From Deltaproteobacteria bacterium (GTDB lineage: Bacteria > Desulfobacterota > Desulfarculia > Adiutricales > Adiutricaceae): a stretch of 61,426 nucleotides of DNA. Positions 47,466 through 57,400 of this stretch are shown here, in pieces. Below the pieces are notes generated by a model. That model saw only the letters and a program-made list of their open reading frames with translations. It had not been told where the DNA came from and did no database searches. The translations under genes and the position numbers were made by a program. The stretch is taken from the NCBI GenBank assembly GCA_031269825.1, contig JAISYP010000034.1, forward strand, positions 1 through 61,426, given 5' to 3'. Position 1 is the first letter of the stretch; each line of letters starts with the position of its first letter.

Positions 47466-48620
47466 TTAATAAGCTAGCGGCTCTTGGCCAGTCAACTGAC
47501 GCCAAGCGGCCACGCCATCTATTAAATTGTACATCGAGCCTGGGTAGCCAGCTTGACGCAACGCTCGAATAGCGAAACCGCTCCGCTGACCAATTTTACA
47601 AATAAAAACCATGTCCTGGCCGGGATCAAACTCTTTTTGGCGGCGAGTTAATTGCCCAAAAGGCACCGCTATAGCCTGGGGAAAAGGATAAAGAGTCCGC
47701 TCGTGGGGTTCTCGGATATCGATGATCTGGATCGGATCGCCCCGATCCAGCCGCTCTTTAAGCTCCGCGGCCGTCATCCCCAACAGCGCTTGTTGGGGGT
47801 CTTTATTTTTGATCCCACAAAAATCTTCGTAATCCACCAAAGTCGTGATGGTGGGCTTTTGACCGCAAATGGGGCAATGGGGATCCTTTTCCAGCTTAAC
47901 CTCGGAAAACTTCATCCGCCACGCGTCAACCAAAAGAAGGCGGCCCACTAAAGAGTCGGCGCCGCCAATGATCCATTTAATAACTTCAGCGGCTTGGATA
48001 GAGCCCAAAATCCCTGGCAGCACCCCCATGACCCCGCCTTCCCCACAAGAAGGGGAAAAACCCGGGGGCGGCGGGGCGGGGTAAAGACATCGATAACAGG
48101 GCCCCCGTTGAGCGTCAAAAAGGCTCGCCTGGCCCTCGAATTGAAAAATCGAGGCGTAAACATTGGGTTTGCCCAAAAGAACGCAGGCGTCCCCAACTAA
48201 ATACCTGGTCGGGTAGTTATCCGTCCCATCAGCCACTATGTCGTATTGACCAATGATATCCAGAGCGTTAACACCGCTCAAAGCGACTTGGTGTAAATTA
48301 ATTTTAATATTGGGGTTAAGGCTTTTTAACCGATCCGCGGCCGAGTAAACCTTGGGGCGATCGATATCGCGAACGCTGTGGATGATCTGCCTCTGCAGGT
48401 TAGATAGCTCCACCAGATCAGGATCCACCAACCCCAACTCGCCCACCCCGGCGGCGGCTAAATATAAGGCCACCGGGGCGCCCAAGCCGCCCGCCCCGAC
48501 AATTAGGGCTTTCGCGGCCTTTAGTTTTAGCTGACCTTCCAGTCCAACATCTGGCAAAAGAAGGTGACGACTATAGCGAGTCACCTCTTCTTTGGTCAAC
48601 CCGCCTAGTTGGTCGGACAT
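47466..48620 (-). CDS. MoeB/ThiF-type E1 enzyme fused to rhodanese (MoeZ-like)
   Basis: A 384-residue cytosolic enzyme that adenylates the C-terminal Gly of a sulfur carrier and then transfers sulfur to form a thiocarboxylate. The N-terminal ThiF domain has YSRHLLLPDVGLEGQ, ATP-binding VGAGGLGAP, LSNLQRQIIH and zinc cysteines (CYRCLYP and CPICG). The C-terminal rhodanese domain (about 275-384) has IQIIDIREPHE and the active-site loop CKIGQRSG with Cys341. This is the MoeZ architecture that serves CysO in mycobacteria. Its ATG overlaps the carrier stop (TAATG), giving strong coupling. The encapsulin gene begins 71 bases downstream. Confidence 0.93.
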   Translation of the reverse strand: MSDQLGGLTKEEVTRYSRHLLLPDVGLEGQLKLKAAKALIVGAGGLGAPVALYLAAAGVGELGLVDPDLVELSNLQRQIIHSVRDIDRPKVYSAADRLKSLNPNIKINLHQVALSGVNALDIIGQYDIVADGTDNYPTRYLVGDACVLLGKPNVYASIFQFEGQASLFDAQRGPCYRCLYPAPPPPGFSPSCGEGGVMGVLPGILGSIQAAEVIKWIIGGADSLVGRLLLVDAWRMKFSEVKLEKDPHCPICGQKPTITTLVDYEDFCGIKNKDPQQALLGMTAAELKERLDRGDPIQIIDIREPHERTLYPFPQAIAVPFGQLTRRQKEFDPGQDMVFICKIGQRSGFAIRALRQAGYPGSMYNLIDGVAAWRQLTGQEPLAY

Positions 48621-48895
48621 TATTTTCCCCCAGCGATGGCCGGAATCAAAAGGACAGATTCCCCGTCCGCGACCGGAGTTTGGAGGCCATTTTTGTTTTT
48701 AATGTTCTCTTCCCCGACAAAAACATTAATAAACGGCCGCAAAGTCCCATCGTCACCATACAAGTGAGCCCGCAGATCTGGATATTGGTCGGTCAAGGCT
48801 TGGAGAAGCGCCTGAACGGTATTTCCAGGCAAACTAATTTCCGCCTGGCGATCGGTAAAGGATCGTAAGGCCGTGGGAACAAGAATTTTAGCCAT
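48620..48895 (-). CDS. cysO: CysO/MoaD-like sulfur-carrier protein with C-terminal GGK
   Basis: A 91-residue beta-grasp carrier of the MoaD/ThiS family, closest in pattern to mycobacterial CysO: MAKILVPTALRSFTDRQAEI, RPFINVFVGEENI, and VADGESVLLIPAIAGG before the final Lys. Carriers normally end in Gly-Gly, which is activated and thiocarboxylated. Here one extra residue, Lys91, follows the GG pair, so activation should first need its removal, most likely by the JAMM protease encoded next to it. GGGAG lies 10 bases before the ATG. The JAMM gene is 51 bases upstream and the E1 overlaps downstream. Confidence 0.92.
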   Translation of the reverse strand: MAKILVPTALRSFTDRQAEISLPGNTVQALLQALTDQYPDLRAHLYGDDGTLRPFINVFVGEENIKNKNGLQTPVADGESVLLIPAIAGGK

Positions 48896-48946
48896 CAGCT
48901 TTGAACTCCCTAAATTAAGATTCCATCGAGAAAATAGCCGCTAATA

Positions 48947-49369
48947 TTATTCAGCGACGAACTCCTCCGCCCAAAAAGCGCTTCGGTCATCGGCTAGTCG
49001 CCAAGAGGCGATGGCGGCGAATTGGCCACCCACAATGGAGACAATGACATAGGAGTAAAACGGCAAGGCCCACTGTCGATCAAATTCCGACGGAATGGCT
49101 GGCTGGTCAGGATGGGAATGGTAAATTCCCAAAATGTCCAAGCCTAGTTTAAGCGCGGCTAACTCAGCCTGGATAAAATCCTCTGGCGTTATTAAAAATC
49201 GATTTCGCCTAGCCTGATCTTCCCGCGCGTTGGTTAACGACAATAACTTGGCGATCGTCCGCCGCTCCTGTTCTTGTCGCCCGAGCAATAATCCACAACC
49301 TTCCTCGGGCCAGGCTTTTTGGGCGTCCATTACAATAGACTGACGCGCGTCTAACTCAATTTTAATCAT
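48947..49369 (-). CDS. mec: JAMM/MPN+ metalloprotease (Mec-like)
   Basis: A 140-residue zinc peptidase. The JAMM motif is complete: catalytic Glu in WPEEGCGLLLG and YHSHPDQPAIPSEFD, with His84, His86, Ser94 and Asp97 in the HxHx7Sx2D spacing. In the mycobacterial pathway Mec releases cysteine from the CysO-cysteine adduct; the related QbsD trims extra residues after Gly-Gly. Both activities fit here. The start chosen is ATG 49369, which overlaps the cysteine synthase stop by 8 bases; ATG 49375 is also possible, and the longer frame to 49411 lies inside the upstream gene. Confidence 0.92.
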   Translation of the reverse strand: MIKIELDARQSIVMDAQKAWPEEGCGLLLGRQEQERRTIAKLLSLTNAREDQARRNRFLITPEDFIQAELAALKLGLDILGIYHSHPDQPAIPSEFDRQWALPFYSYVIVSIVGGQFAAIASWRLADDRSAFWAEEFVAE

Positions 49370-50264
49370 GACCATCTCGCCAAAAATGTTCGGAAAGATA
49401 ACGCGCCCCACTGTCCGCCAAAATGGTCACCACCACGGATCCCTTAGGTAGTTTTTCCCCCAGCGCGAAGGCCGCGGCCACATTGGCCCCAGAACTGATC
49501 CCCGCTAAAATCCCGGCTTGTCGGGCCAAGCGCCTAGCCATGGCGTAAGCCTGTTCCGTGGAAACTTTTATTTCCCCATCCACCAAGGATTCCTGGTATA
49601 TACCTGGACGGATGGTGGAATTCATATGTTTAGTTCCCTCAATCCCATGAAAGGGCGAATCTGGCTGGACAATTATGGTCTTAATTGAGCTGTTATACTC
49701 CTTAAACCGTTTAGCTGATCCCATAAAAGTGCCACTAGTCCCTAAGCTACATATAAAATGGGTCAATTGACCATCAGTTTGCCGCCAAATTTCCGGGGCC
49801 GTCGCTTCATAGTGGGCGTTGGGATTGGCCGGGTTATTATATTGGTCAGGAAAAAAATATAGATCTGGATTTTCCGCGACCGCTTTTTTGACCGTCAAGA
49901 AGGCCCCATCGGAACTTTCCAAAGGATCGGTCTCCACTATCTCGGCTCCATAAGCCCGGATTAAGGATTTCCGCTCAATATTGGCGTTAGCGGGAAGATA
50001 TAGCTTAACCCTTCGATTAAAAGCCGCCCCCAGCATGGCGTAAGCGATCCCCGTATTGCCGCTGGTGGCGTCAATAATGGTCTTCTCTGGCCCTAACGCT
50101 CCTTGGCTCAGGCCGTCCAGAATCATGGCCCGGGCGGCTCTATCCTTGACTGAGCCGCTCGGATTAAACAATTCCGCTTTGGCCAAAATTTTAACCCCAT
50201 CTATTAAAGCTAACCTATCTAACGACAACAACGGGGTATTTCCAACCAGATCAATAAATTCCAT
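49362..50264 (-). CDS. cysM: Cysteine synthase (CysK/CysM family)
   Basis: A 300-residue PLP enzyme that replaces the acetyl or phosphate group of activated serine with sulfur. PLP-lysine is Lys40 in FNPSGSVKDRAA; DATSGNTGIAYA is the substrate-binding loop; SLGTSGTFMGSAK binds the PLP phosphate; AGILAGISSGANVAAA follows. Operon context with CysO and Mec suggests a CysM-type enzyme that takes sulfur from the thiocarboxylated carrier, not free sulfide; sequence alone cannot prove it. The start is ATG 50264 (MEFIDLVGNTPLL), the family start. The frame continues 44 codons upstream through a terminator-like hairpin and is not coding there. First gene of the operon. Confidence 0.92.
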   Translation of the reverse strand: MEFIDLVGNTPLLSLDRLALIDGVKILAKAELFNPSGSVKDRAARAMILDGLSQGALGPEKTIIDATSGNTGIAYAMLGAAFNRRVKLYLPANANIERKSLIRAYGAEIVETDPLESSDGAFLTVKKAVAENPDLYFFPDQYNNPANPNAHYEATAPEIWRQTDGQLTHFICSLGTSGTFMGSAKRFKEYNSSIKTIIVQPDSPFHGIEGTKHMNSTIRPGIYQESLVDGEIKVSTEQAYAMARRLARQAGILAGISSGANVAAAFALGEKLPKGSVVVTILADSGARYLSEHFWRDGHD

Positions 50265-50276
50265 AACCCAAATCCC

Positions 50277-50325
50277 AAAAAAAAAGCCGCGGCAAGATCC
50301 AATTTGGATGGATTTACCCGCAGCC
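50277..50325 (-). promoter_or_regulatory. Attenuator-like terminator hairpin in the leader of the sulfur operon
   Basis: On the minus strand GGCTGCGG pairs with CCGCGGC (one G-U pair), enclosing an inner hairpin ATCC...GGAT, and is followed at once by nine T (50277-50285). The first codon of the cysteine synthase starts 12 bases further on. A complete intrinsic terminator between promoter and first gene implies regulated read-through (riboswitch, leader peptide or antiterminator protein). A possible promoter TTGAGC-16-TAAATA lies at 50487-50514 (minus strand), giving a ~215-base leader. No known riboswitch class was recognised. Confidence 0.5.
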
Positions 50326-51114
50326 TTCAGAAATTGACTGATCAGCTTAACGCTACTGAACGAAAAACAGAGAAAAACAGAGAAACATAAAAACATTAAT
50401 AAGACAGAAAAAGAACAGATATTAAAAAAACTATTTAACTATAAAAAAACTAAGACATTAATGGTAGTTTTATTTAGTATGGCTCTTATTTAGCGCGAAA
50501 AAATATTGGCTCAAAATAAAAAGGGCCAAAAAAACCAGGAAAGCCCATCCTCGTTAACCGTAAAATCTAAAGAGAGGCTAAAACCTTAACGGCGCGATAG
50601 TAGCGCAATCCAAAATGACAAACAACAACCCTTCGCCAAAAAAACCAGGTTTTTTAGGCGACCAGAAAGAACATCGCCAAAGATCCTCGCCCTCGACGGA
50701 AATCAATGGTCGACCACGGAAATTTTAATACCATAAGACGACGGGAGAACACAACTATTTTTTGACGCGACAAGATCGCCCAAATAAACTCTATTTTAGG
50801 TCTAAAACAAAACATATTATTTGAATAAATTTCAATTAGCCTTATAAATTAAATTAATTTTCACTTTTCTAATAGAAAATACTCTTAAAAAAATTGTCCG
50901 CCACTAGCCAACCTATTCCTTAAGACAACCACGATCCCTATCGCTATCCTCGATCGTCACGCCTGGTCAAAAATCTAGTTCTAAATTCAAGACATAACCC
51001 TAGAATTATTCCTAATATTAATCCTAAAATTAGTCCTACATTTTGTCATCATAATTATGACCCGCGTATAAAATTTAGGCCAGCCCCCAATAAACTTGGC
51101 CAAAACCAGACAAA
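50326..51114. other. Gene-less region between ftsK and the sulfur operon
   Basis: It probably contains the sulfur-operon leader (up to about 50520) and the 3' end of the ftsK transcript. It is AT-rich around 50770-50890 and has direct repeats of the form TTATTCCTAATATTAATCC near 51005-51035. No ORF is supported. Confidence 0.4.
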
Positions 51115-53355
51115 TTATGAGTACAAAATTGTCCGGGGTTTAGAGCCATCCTGAGGGCCGATGTAGCCGTCCCTCTCCATGTCCTCAATAATCCGCGCGG
51201 CCCGGTTATAACCAATGCGCAAATGCCTTTGAATCAAGGAGATGGAGGCTCTCCCGGATCGACGCACCATATCAAGAGCCTCTTGATACTTTTCGTCGCG
51301 CTCCCCACCGTTATCGTCGTCCATTCGCTCGGGTGGCGTTAGATCCTCCAGGTATTCGGGCGGGCCAAACTGGTGGATATAATCGGTAACGCGCTTTTTT
51401 TCCTCGTCCGAAACATAAGCCCCGTGAACGCGATCGATATTGTTCGCCCCAGGGCTCTGGAATAGCATGTCGCCTTTACCCAATAACTGCTCCGCCCCCA
51501 TTCGATCCAAAATGGTTCGGGAGTCCACGGAACTGGAGGTTTGGAAAGCGATCCGGGTGGGGAGGTTAGCTTTGATGACCCCAGTTAATACATCCACCGA
51601 AGGCCTTTGGGTGGCTAAAATCAAATGGATGCCCGAGGCCCTGGCTTTAGCGGCTAAACGCGAGATAGACACCTCCACGTCCTTGGCCGCGGTGAGCATC
51701 AGGTCACTTAACTCGTCAATGACAATCACTAAGAAGGGCATGCGTTTAGGCGGATCGCCGCTCTCCTCGCCACTGTCGTTCCAAGCGGCCAATTCGGACT
51801 CAATCAGATCATTATACTTCGAAATTTGTCTCACGCCCTTTTCCGCCATGAGTTTATAACGCAAATCCATTTCCGAGACCGCCCACTTTAAAGCCATGGT
51901 GGCCTCTTCGGGATCGGTCAGCACGGGATGAAGTAAATGAGGTAGATCTTGGTATTGGGCTAGTTCCACGCATTTAGGATCAATAAGGAGGATCCGGACT
52001 TCCTTGGGCGTGGACTTATAAAAAATACTCATGATCAAGGAGTCCAGGCAGACCGATTTACCGCTTCCCGTGGCCCCAGCGATCAATAAATGAGGCATGC
52101 GCCCTAGATCTCGAACCACTGGTTGGCCAGTGATGTCCACCCCCAAGGCCAGACTCAAAGGCGAGCTCGAATCCACGAACTGCTGGCTCTCCACCACTTC
52201 CCGAAAAGACACCAATTGACGATTGGGGTTGGGTAATTCTAAGCCTATCGCGCCTTTGCCAGGAATGGCCCCTGTGACCCGGCAAGCGACGACGCGGAGG
52301 GCCATGCTCAGATCCTCGGATAAGCGTTTGACTTTACCGATCTTAATGCCCGGGGCGGGCTCGAACTCATATTGGGTGATAACCGGCCCCCAGCTAATCC
52401 CGGTGACTCGGCCCTCCACGTCAAATTCCTTTAACTTGCCTTCCAGAAGACGGGCGTTAGCCGTCATATCCTCTTGACTAAACCCGGAGGGCAGAGCCTC
52501 GATGACGGGATCTAATAGCTCCACTGAGGGTAACTCATACTCCCCGCCCAGAGCCTGCCGTGGACGCGGTGGTCGGGGGGGGCTTTTTTTCGGTTTTTCC
52601 CGAAAAACCAACGGGGGAGCGCTGGCCAAGCCAATAGCCGCCTCTGAGGCTTCCCCGTTTAACCCCGGATCCCCATCGCCCTTAATCTCTTCGGCGCTAG
52701 ACGGAGGAGGATCCGCGAGATCAGTTACGCGCCCGCCTTTCGGAGCCCTAATCTTAATGGTGGGATCAGGCTCGGGCCGCAGTTTTAAACTTTCCCCAAT
52801 TTGGCGAATAATTCTTAACAAAAAAGCTAGTTTCCCCAAACTTCGGGCGGTGAGACCGGTTAAAATCATGCCCCCCCCCAAAGCCAAAAAAGGGGTGACC
52901 ATTAACCCCCCGACCCGTCCGACACATTTAGTCAGACCATTGGCCAAAAATTGGCCCAAAAGCCCTCCGCCCGGGGCTTCTGGCCACAGAGGGGTTTGAC
53001 CCAGGGGCCAGATGAGCCCAAACATGGCCAATAAAGCGAATAAAATCAGTAACAGTCCCACCGTGGAAGCGAAAAGCCCTTCCCTATTTCGCGGATTTTT
53101 CATTATATAAATCGCGCCCCAAAAAAGAACCGGGGACGGCCAAAAAGCCAATAACCCAAAAAAACGGATTAAAAAATTGGAAGCGTAAGCCCCAGCCGCG
53201 CCGATGTAATTAAGGTAAATAACCTCGCCATCGTTGGGCCGGTGGGAGATGAGAGACAGAATCACCAAAATGGAAAAGAGCAGGGCCACTAACCCCGGCA
53301 CTTCGGCCGGGAAATTTTTGGGCGGCTTGGCGCGGGGTTTTCTCTTACGAGCCAT
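51115..53355 (-). CDS. ftsK: DNA translocase FtsK
   Basis: A 746-residue septal DNA pump that moves chromosome ends during division and aids dimer resolution. Four N-terminal membrane helices (from VPGLVALLFSILVILSLIS), a short linker (~190-270) rich in Pro and charged residues, then the motor: LPSGFSQEDMTANARLLEGK region (alpha), Walker A AGATGSGKSVCLD (about 427-436), Walker B FLVIVIDELSDLM, and the C-terminal winged-helix gamma domain that reads KOPS-type sites (SISLIQRHLRIGYNRAARII). The length is that of the short-linker SpoIIIE/FtsK type. The start codon directly follows the upstream gene's stop with no gap. Confidence 0.96.
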   Translation of the reverse strand: MARKRKPRAKPPKNFPAEVPGLVALLFSILVILSLISHRPNDGEVIYLNYIGAAGAYASNFLIRFFGLLAFWPSPVLFWGAIYIMKNPRNREGLFASTVGLLLILFALLAMFGLIWPLGQTPLWPEAPGGGLLGQFLANGLTKCVGRVGGLMVTPFLALGGGMILTGLTARSLGKLAFLLRIIRQIGESLKLRPEPDPTIKIRAPKGGRVTDLADPPPSSAEEIKGDGDPGLNGEASEAAIGLASAPPLVFREKPKKSPPRPPRPRQALGGEYELPSVELLDPVIEALPSGFSQEDMTANARLLEGKLKEFDVEGRVTGISWGPVITQYEFEPAPGIKIGKVKRLSEDLSMALRVVACRVTGAIPGKGAIGLELPNPNRQLVSFREVVESQQFVDSSSPLSLALGVDITGQPVVRDLGRMPHLLIAGATGSGKSVCLDSLIMSIFYKSTPKEVRILLIDPKCVELAQYQDLPHLLHPVLTDPEEATMALKWAVSEMDLRYKLMAEKGVRQISKYNDLIESELAAWNDSGEESGDPPKRMPFLVIVIDELSDLMLTAAKDVEVSISRLAAKARASGIHLILATQRPSVDVLTGVIKANLPTRIAFQTSSSVDSRTILDRMGAEQLLGKGDMLFQSPGANNIDRVHGAYVSDEEKKRVTDYIHQFGPPEYLEDLTPPERMDDDNGGERDEKYQEALDMVRRSGRASISLIQRHLRIGYNRAARIIEDMERDGYIGPQDGSKPRTILYS

Positions 53356-54411
53356 TTAAGAGCTTACCCTAGCCAGCTCAGACAACTCGGCTACAACGAT
53401 CAAGATGTTTCGGGCCGTCGCCATGGGCAGAGACCCCAACCCGCAAGAGGGGGAAAATAAAGATCTCTTCATCAATAGATCGCGATCTATATAACGCCAA
53501 AGCGGTTTAACCCCAGCCCAAAACCGATCCAGCAAAAGCTCGGCGGTAATAGCCGGATCAAAGTTTTCCGTGGGGGCCAAACCCCAAGCGACGAAGCCGC
53601 CTCTTTCCAAGAAATCTTTTAATTCTTTCGGATATAAACAAAAAGCTTCCATATGGTTAAAGGCGTCAAAATTTAACACGTCCAACGGCGCGCGGGCTAG
53701 TAAACCCCAATCGGTGTTGCCACAAACATGGCAGCCAATCATGACTGGGCCCTGACTTTTGGCCGTCTCTATGGCCCGTCCCAAAGATTTTAAAATGGTC
53801 TCCGCCGAGAGGGTGGAAAAAGCCGACCCATAACCGGATAAACCCGGCTCATCAATAAAAACCAAAGCCGAGCGATTAACATCGCGGATGAGACTGGCCA
53901 GATAAGCGGCCTTAGCCCCTAACCCAAAACTTAAAGCTTCCAAAATGTCCGGCTGATCCACCGCCGAGTTACCGTTGTCCAGGCGCGTCGACTGAGCGAA
54001 AGTGATCGGCCCCACCACCTGGGCCTTCAAATAACTCGCCCCAAAACTAGGGTCAACCTTCGCCTTTTGGAGAAAAGCCCGCAAGCCTTCTGACGATTTC
54101 TCCCCCAAGGCCAGAAACGAAAAATCCCCCGCGTAAAACCGCTCGTAAAACAGAGCTAAATTATCGGCTAAATCTTTTTCCCGAGCCACGAGGCGCCGCT
54201 CATTTTCTTGGATCTGAATAAACGGCAACCCATCCGCGGCTCCTAGGAGCATGTCCTCATAAAAACTAACTTTAACCATCTGAGGCGAAGCCGGAATGTC
54301 CAGACGGGCCAACTCGCGCAAAGCTTGTTCGGTCGTCAGGCACGGAACTGAGCCAATGGCTAAGCTAGCGAAACGCGGCCAATTAGCCAAATTGTTTAAA
54401 TCCTCAACCAT
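53356..54411 (-). CDS. MetE/UROD-like zinc protein
   Basis: A 351-residue TIM-barrel protein of the cobalamin-independent methionine synthase/uroporphyrinogen decarboxylase superfamily. Zinc-ligand motifs typical of methyltransferase members are visible: GCHVCGNTDW and, near the C-terminus, SPSCGLGSLP; VFIDEPGLSGYG and VVGPITFA are other MetE C-domain features. It is half the size of MetE, so it is a catalytic-domain-only form as found in many anaerobes, where such proteins may use corrinoid or folate methyl donors. Substrate unknown. ATG 54411 is chosen with GAGG 6 bases upstream; GTG 54423 is an alternative. It lies between the coiled-coil gene and ftsK and is probably co-transcribed. Confidence 0.8.
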   Translation of the reverse strand: MVEDLNNLANWPRFASLAIGSVPCLTTEQALRELARLDIPASPQMVKVSFYEDMLLGAADGLPFIQIQENERRLVAREKDLADNLALFYERFYAGDFSFLALGEKSSEGLRAFLQKAKVDPSFGASYLKAQVVGPITFAQSTRLDNGNSAVDQPDILEALSFGLGAKAAYLASLIRDVNRSALVFIDEPGLSGYGSAFSTLSAETILKSLGRAIETAKSQGPVMIGCHVCGNTDWGLLARAPLDVLNFDAFNHMEAFCLYPKELKDFLERGGFVAWGLAPTENFDPAITAELLLDRFWAGVKPLWRYIDRDLLMKRSLFSPSCGLGSLPMATARNILIVVAELSELARVSS

Positions 54412-54483
54412 CGCCACCCTCACTAACCCCTCATTATCATGGATTAGCCATTTCTAACTTAACCCAATCTCAACAACAATTTC

Positions 54484-57400
54484 TCAATGGTTGTCTCCGC
54501 CATGGTCGCCAAACATCGCCTCATCCTCGAACAGGCCATCTGGTTGACTGATGGCTCGCGCGAAATAATTAACCAAATCCTTATTCTTTTTGATCAGGTT
54601 CTGGCTTAACCCCTCCGACCAAGCCTCAGCCAACAGATCTAGATCGCAAAGAGGCGCTCGACTCATCGACCACTTGCGGCTAACCTGGGCTAGATTTTCG
54701 GCCACGGTTTTCGCCCAACCATAGACTTCCAGAGTGGTTGGCCAAGGAACGCCTTTTTCCCGGTTCCGATGGGCCACAACCGCCAAAAATGTCCATGGGG
54801 CCCCCATGATCCCACCAACGGCCCACAGATCGGCGGCGAAGCGTTTAATCCGTTGAGCCTCGCGGTCTTGACCATTGCGCCTTGACACCCCAGGCCAACG
54901 GGTTCGGATATAATCAGCCAATATAGGCGCGCCTTTATCCGCGGTCAATTGCTCCAATTCCTTAGTCGGGCTCAGGACGCCCGCGTACTCCAAGTTTAAG
55001 CGTTTATCCGAGCGCCGGGATAAATGCCAGGCCAAACCAAGGGCCGCTTCCTGGGGATCAGTCGTTCGATGGTAAAAATCCATAAACAATCGATCCCAGA
55101 ACTCGGCCACCAGTTTCGGCAACCCATCCAAATGAGGTAACAGGTAACGGCCCAAAACCTCTTTAAATTCACAACGCCTAAGCGCCCGAACCATTTCTGG
55201 CAAATATGGTCGACAAAGATTAATAGCCGTGTCTTCGCCGCTTAAATCGGCTAAAAAAACCGTTTTGTCCTTATCATAGGCCGCCCTAGTTAGTCGAATA
55301 AAAGCCCCAACGGAAATCCCCCACTTCTTGGCCTGATGGGTTAAAAAATCCAGGGCTTTGCCCTCAATATCGACGCCGAGGCGGTCTTCTAAACGCCAAG
55401 ACCCCAGATCAATCACCCGTCCCAAAGACCGACAATGGACTCGATTGGCCGGGCCTAAGTTGTCCTGGTCAGAAGAACTTTCCCACCGATCTTCCCCACT
55501 GAAATGCCCCAAAGGCCTCAAGCCTAGCCCTCGCCCCGTCACCGGATGATGAAAAGCGGGGCCCCGATTGACCCCATCGGGGGGCTCGCCTTGGCCGAGC
55601 GAACGCGGTCTGGCCGAAGACTGACTTGACCCGAACTGACCAAGTTTAGCGGAACGCGGCGCGACCAAATCCACCGCGCCTGGCCGAGCGTTATTCTTAT
55701 CGAAGGCGACTGGCTCGGCGTTAATTATTTTATCGCTAGATTTCGCCTCGACGGTTCGAACAACCGAGGGCATGCCGACATTAGGCTCAACGACATTAGG
55801 CTTAACGAAAGAAGTTTTTTCCACGTTCAGCATGGGAGTTCGCGGCCCACCCAACAACAAAGGTTTGGATTCCCCAGGCGTGGGCAAATAAACAACCAAC
55901 CCGCCCGCCAAAATCAAACTAAAAAGGCTTTTGCGAGCGGCCTTGCGAATCTCGGCCAATAGTCCCCCACTTAACAATCCCTTGCTCGTTTTTTTGTCCG
56001 CCTGTTCCCCATCCTTTCCCTGATCTTCTCGATCTTTTCGCTCGCGCGGCTCTTCCAATTCATCAAGGTTAGGCAAAGCTTTGAGCGCGGAATCGGGTAA
56101 GGCCAACTGGCCATCGGCGGCCATTTGAGTCACGGTCCAGTAAAGGATAGCCAACGTGTCTTGTCGCCCTTCCAAGATTTTGATCGTCTCTTCTTTGGCG
56201 CTTAACTGGTTTCTTAGTTCCTCCACTCGCCGCGCCTCATTTTGCAAGCGCGTTCGCATGGTCTCTAACGAGTCGGCGGAACGGGCCCCCAGATAGTTTA
56301 AGGCCCCCCAGGCGGCCGCCAACTGACCATCCGGCCGAGGGCTCAAGGCTAAAGCCTCTAGCTCCGAACTACGTTTAGCCAATTCCTCGGCTTGACGATC
56401 GGCCACGCTCATTAAGCGTCGATTATCCACGGCCAAACGCTTGGCCTCGGTCTGGACTTCTTGGAACTTGGCGCCCAGTTCCTTTTCCGCCGCCGTGAGA
56501 CGTTGGATCTCCGATTCTTGACTAACCACACGTTCTTCGGTCAGCTCTTTATCCCGCCCCAAGGTCGCGGCGTTCTCCCTTTGCCGCTCTAATTCATCCG
56601 TGGCCCGATCCAGGAGATCTTTAAGCGCGTCAACTTTCGTCGTTAAATCGGTTAAACTTTGTTTGGCCTGACTATCCTGATCAGCCTCACTCTCCTCACT
56701 GGCGACGGACGAAGAGCCTTTTAGAGAGGCGTGCAGGGTCGCGATCTGAGCCAGCAGCGTATCCCTTTGAGTCCAGGCTTGAGCCAAAGAGACCGCGTTA
56801 TCGACGAACTGACGCAGTAAAAAGCCAATTAGACTCCTTAAATCCAATAAACGTTTCTTAAAACCGGCTTGGGTGGCCAGAAGAGATTGACGCTCCGACC
56901 ATAAGCCTTGACGCTCCTCGCGGGAACGCTCCAATTCCGCGGCTAAGGCGACGTTTTCTTCCTTTAGGAAATACAAAACAGCTTGCCGCGCGTCGTCTTG
57001 GGTGGTGGGCTGTGTCCAATAGTCCAACCCTGAGTCCAGAAAAAAAGCCACCAAGGGCACCAGCTCGCTGAGCCAAGCTTTATGGTGTTTCAAGGCCTGG
57101 GCTTGGTTTTTGATGATCTCGGCCATTTCCGCTTTAACGCTGATGGCCTCGGCTTTTTGTGAGCTAAAACGAGCTTTTAAATCACGCAATCCTCGATTAA
57201 GCCGCTCGTGGCGTAGATCGGAGGCGGCCAGGGCCACGGATAGCTGGTTGACCACCCAACCCTTTTCCTGGTCTTCGTTTTTTTGGCTCTCCAGGAACGC
57301 CCCACGCTCCATCTCCAAGGACTCAATCTCCGCCCGCGCGCTTTCCAGTTCCGTGTCTCGCCTTGAAATACGCTCCAACAACTCAATCTCTCGGCCAGCC

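Noticed and set aside
50265-50396. 44-codon N-terminal extension of the cysteine synthase
   Set aside because: It runs through the terminator-like hairpin and its T-run, and cysteine synthases start at the MEFIDLVGNTP segment.
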